The position numbers and the translations under genes were made by a program. Positions 13,783 through 15,619 of a DNA stretch of 15,619 bases are shown here, piece by piece; position 1 is the first letter of the stretch, and each line of letters starts with the position of its first letter. Under the pieces are notes generated by a model. It saw nothing but the letters and a program-made list of their open reading frames with translations. It had not been told where the DNA came from and ran no database searches. This stretch comes from Dehalococcoidia bacterium (lineage in GTDB: Bacteria; Chloroflexota; Dehalococcoidia; SM23-28-2; RBG-16-64-32), in contig JAUYGU010000091.1 in NCBI GenBank assembly GCA_030690405.1, positions 1-15,619 on the forward strand, read 5' to 3'.

Positions 13783-14883
13783 GTGACGAAAGAGACCAAG
13801 GAACGCAAACGTATCACCATAATCGGCCTCGGCCTCATCGGCGGCTCGCTCGGCCTGGCCCTGAAGGCGGCGTCGCTGCCTGACGTCGAGGTGGTCGGCC
13901 ACGACCGCGAGCGCGGGACGGAGGGGAAGGCGCGAAAGATGGGCGCCATCGATACGGCTGAGCACAACCTTCCCAGGGCGGTGGAGGGCGCCGGTATGGT
14001 GATCATCGCTACCCCCATCCTGGCAGTCCGCGAGGTGCTGGAGCAGATCGCCCCCGACCTGCGGGAGGGCTGTGTGGTGACCGACACCGCCAGCACCAAG
14101 GAACGCGTGCTGGAGTGGGCGGTCCAGCTGCTGCCGCCGCACGTCAGCTTCGTGGGCGGCCATCCCATGGCCGGCAAGGAGACGCAGGGGATCGATAACG
14201 CGGAGGTGGAGCTCTTCCGGGGGCGCGCCTACTGCCTCTGCCCCGCCGTGGACGCCCACGAGGACGCCGTTCGCGCCCTGGTCGGCCTGGTGCAGCTGAT
14301 CGGGGCGGAGCCCCTCTTCCTCGACCCCAAGGAGCACGACCAGTACGCGGGTGCGGTCAGCCATCTCCCCCTGCTCGTCTCGACGGCCCTGTTCACGCTG
14401 ATGCGGGCCAGCCCCGCCTGGCGCGACCTGGCCCCGATGGCCTCCTCCGGCTTCCGCGACGCCACCCGCCTCGCCTCCGGCGACCCCCGAATGAGCCACG
14501 ATATCTTCCTCACCAACCGCGAGGCCGCCGTCCACTGGCTGGAGCGGATGATCGAGGAGCTGCGCCGCTACCGCGACCTGCTGGAAGGCGACGCCGAAGA
14601 GCTCCTGGAGACGTTCGGCAGCGCCCAGATGGACCGCGACACGTTCATCGCTGAGCCCCACGCGACGCGGCTGGAGGAAGAGAAGCCGGACGTGCGGCAG
14701 GAGCTGGTGAACTCCCTGATGGGAGGCTGGATCAGCGACCGTCTGAGGAAGGCCCGCGAGCTGCCCGGCGTCATCAAGGAAGGGGAGACGGCGAGGGCGG
14801 AGAAGCGTCGCAGCAGGGCCGAACAGATAGCCGACGACATCCGGCGCGACCTCGAAAAGCCGAGCAAGAGCGACCGCGGGTGA
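13783..14883 (+). CDS. tyrA: Prephenate/arogenate dehydrogenase TyrA
   Basis: Catalyses NAD(P)-dependent oxidative decarboxylation in tyrosine synthesis. The 366-residue protein has the nucleotide-binding GLGLIGGS (15-22), DTASTK, GGHPMAGKE (125-133, His 127), HDQYAGAVSHLP (185-196) and SGFRDATRLASGDP, all typical of TyrA. The last ~60 residues are charged and helical-looking (AEKRRSRAEQIADDIRRDL) and do not resemble an ACT regulatory domain, so feedback control through ACT seems absent. Start GTG 13783 is chosen because the Rossmann fold begins 10 residues later and the promoter lies directly upstream. There is no Shine-Dalgarno, consistent with leaderless initiation. It is followed after six bases by aroA in the same operon. 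Choice between prephenate and arogenate cannot be made from sequence alone. Confidence 0.92.
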   Translation: MTKETKERKRITIIGLGLIGGSLGLALKAASLPDVEVVGHDRERGTEGKARKMGAIDTAEHNLPRAVEGAGMVIIATPILAVREVLEQIAPDLREGCVVTDTASTKERVLEWAVQLLPPHVSFVGGHPMAGKETQGIDNAEVELFRGRAYCLCPAVDAHEDAVRALVGLVQLIGAEPLFLDPKEHDQYAGAVSHLPLLVSTALFTLMRASPAWRDLAPMASSGFRDATRLASGDPRMSHDIFLTNREAAVHWLERMIEELRRYRDLLEGDAEELLETFGSAQMDRDTFIAEPHATRLEEEKPDVRQELVNSLMGGWISDRLRKARELPGVIKEGETARAEKRRSRAEQIADDIRRDLEKPSKSDRG

Positions 14884-14889
14884 CCTGCG

Positions 14890-15619
14890 GTGCAGCGGCT
14901 GATCCGTTCTGCCCGCACCGTTCGCGGTGCCATCGCCCCGCCCGGCGATAAGTCTATCTCCCACCGCGCCGCCATCTTCAACGCCATCGCCGACGGCGAG
15001 GCCACGGTCCAGGACTTCCAGCGCGCCGCTGACTGTATGGCCACCCTGCGCTGCCTGCGCGCCCTCGGCGTCGACTGGCGCTGGCAGGACGAGACGACGC
15101 TGACCATCCGAGGCCGCGGCCGGCACGCCCTCCGGGAGCCGGACCGCGTGCTGGACTGTCGCAACTCCGGGACCACCATCCGGCTGCTGGCAGGCCTGCT
15201 GGCGCCGCAGCCGTTCTTCTCCGTCCTCAGCGGCGACCGCTCCCTCCTCTCCCGCCCCATGGCCCGCGTCGTCCGGCCACTCCGCCTCCTGGGCGCGAAC
15301 ATCTCCGCCCGCGAAGGAGACACCCGGCCGCCGCTGGCCATTCGCGGCGCGCCGTTGAGGGGCGTCCGCTACCGGATGCCCGTCGCCTCCGCTCAGGTGA
15401 AGTCCGCCCTCATCCTGGACGCGCTCTACGCCTCCGGCGAGACGGTCCTGGAGCAGCCGGCGCCGGCCCGTGACCATACGGAGCGCATGCTGGTGGCTAT
15501 GGGAGCCGGTCTCCGCGCCGAGGGGGGCACGGTGCGCGTGGCGCCGCTGGTCCGCGACCTTTCGCCCATCTCCCTCCGCGTCCCCGGCGACATCTCCGCC
15601 GCCTCCGCCTGGCTCGTCC
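14890..15619 (+). CDS. aroA: 3-phosphoshikimate 1-carboxyvinyltransferase (EPSP synthase), 3' end beyond the window
   Basis: Makes EPSP from shikimate 3-phosphate and phosphoenolpyruvate in the chorismate pathway. From GTG 14890 the frame stays open to the window end (243 codons of about 430). Motifs in order are PPGDKSISHR (17-26), NSGTTIRLLAG (92-102, phosphoenolpyruvate loop), GDRSLLSRPM, ASAQVKSALILDALYASG (from 166), RDHTERML (194-201) and the start of PGDISAASAWLV. The glycine in NSGT is retained, as in ordinary Bacillus-like enzymes. The start lies six bases after the tyrA stop with a weak gggtga upstream, so it is probably translated by coupling to tyrA. The pairing supports an aromatic amino-acid operon that continues to the right. 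Confidence 0.95.
   Translation, partial: MQRLIRSARTVRGAIAPPGDKSISHRAAIFNAIADGEATVQDFQRAADCMATLRCLRALGVDWRWQDETTLTIRGRGRHALREPDRVLDCRNSGTTIRLLAGLLAPQPFFSVLSGDRSLLSRPMARVVRPLRLLGANISAREGDTRPPLAIRGAPLRGVRYRMPVASAQVKSALILDALYASGETVLEQPAPARDHTERMLVAMGAGLRAEGGTVRVAPLVRDLSPISLRVPGDISAASAWLV

Noticed and set aside
13735..15477. Long open frame (580 codons) on the minus strand under tyrA and aroA
   Set aside because: It is antisense to two unmistakable enzymes; its His/Gln/Arg/Gly-rich composition is what the reverse frame of GC-rich genes gives.

Overview
The window is GC-rich, about two thirds G+C by eye, with coding on both strands. It reads like a free-living bacterium of the Chloroflexota, perhaps the Dehalococcoidia. 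That placement is an inference. It rests on the DUF11-type surface protein with a C-terminal SPGFW domain, an ECF sigma factor paired with an acidic repeat-bearing membrane protein, liv-type amino-acid uptake and a tyrA-aroA pair. No rRNA, tRNA, CRISPR array, insertion sequence or phage gene was seen.

Region 1 (1-2243) holds the 3' part of a large secreted repeat protein, then a hairpin, then a 47-residue secreted micro-protein that is easy to miss, closed by a 19-bp perfect terminator. Region 2 (2251-6349) is a scarred, rearranged stretch. It contains a lipoprotein cut at its 3' end and fused tail-to-tail with a subtilase fragment (junction near 2512). It also has an intact ECF sigma / membrane-partner pair, a 660-bp gene-poor stretch holding a P-type ATPase relic, and a polysaccharide deacetylase abutting head-to-head a 5'-truncated sugar-nucleotide epimerase (junction near 5896). 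At least four gene fragments lie in about 4 kb, so this is a decay or rearrangement site, or possibly an assembly chimera.

Region 3 (6413-11880) is a complete branched-chain amino-acid type ABC uptake system. Two ATPases and two permeases (livG-livF-livH-livM) form a tight plus-strand operon with overlapping or nearly abutting genes. The lipoprotein solute receptor is encoded convergently on the minus strand from its own strong promoter, and a shared hairpin separates the two units.

Region 4 (11949-15619) carries a PRC-barrel-like/BON-domain protein, an M50 site-2-type membrane protease, and the start of an aromatic amino-acid operon: tyrA (prephenate/arogenate dehydrogenase) and aroA (EPSP synthase), the latter running off the window. 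Several starts here follow extended -10 elements so closely that the mRNAs are probably leaderless or nearly so.

I did not find a convincing undescribed multi-gene system. The best leads are the secreted micro-protein beside the surface protein, the two sharp gene-fusion scars, the sigma partner without a visible zinc-binding anti-sigma motif, and the duplicated C-terminal tail of the solute receptor.
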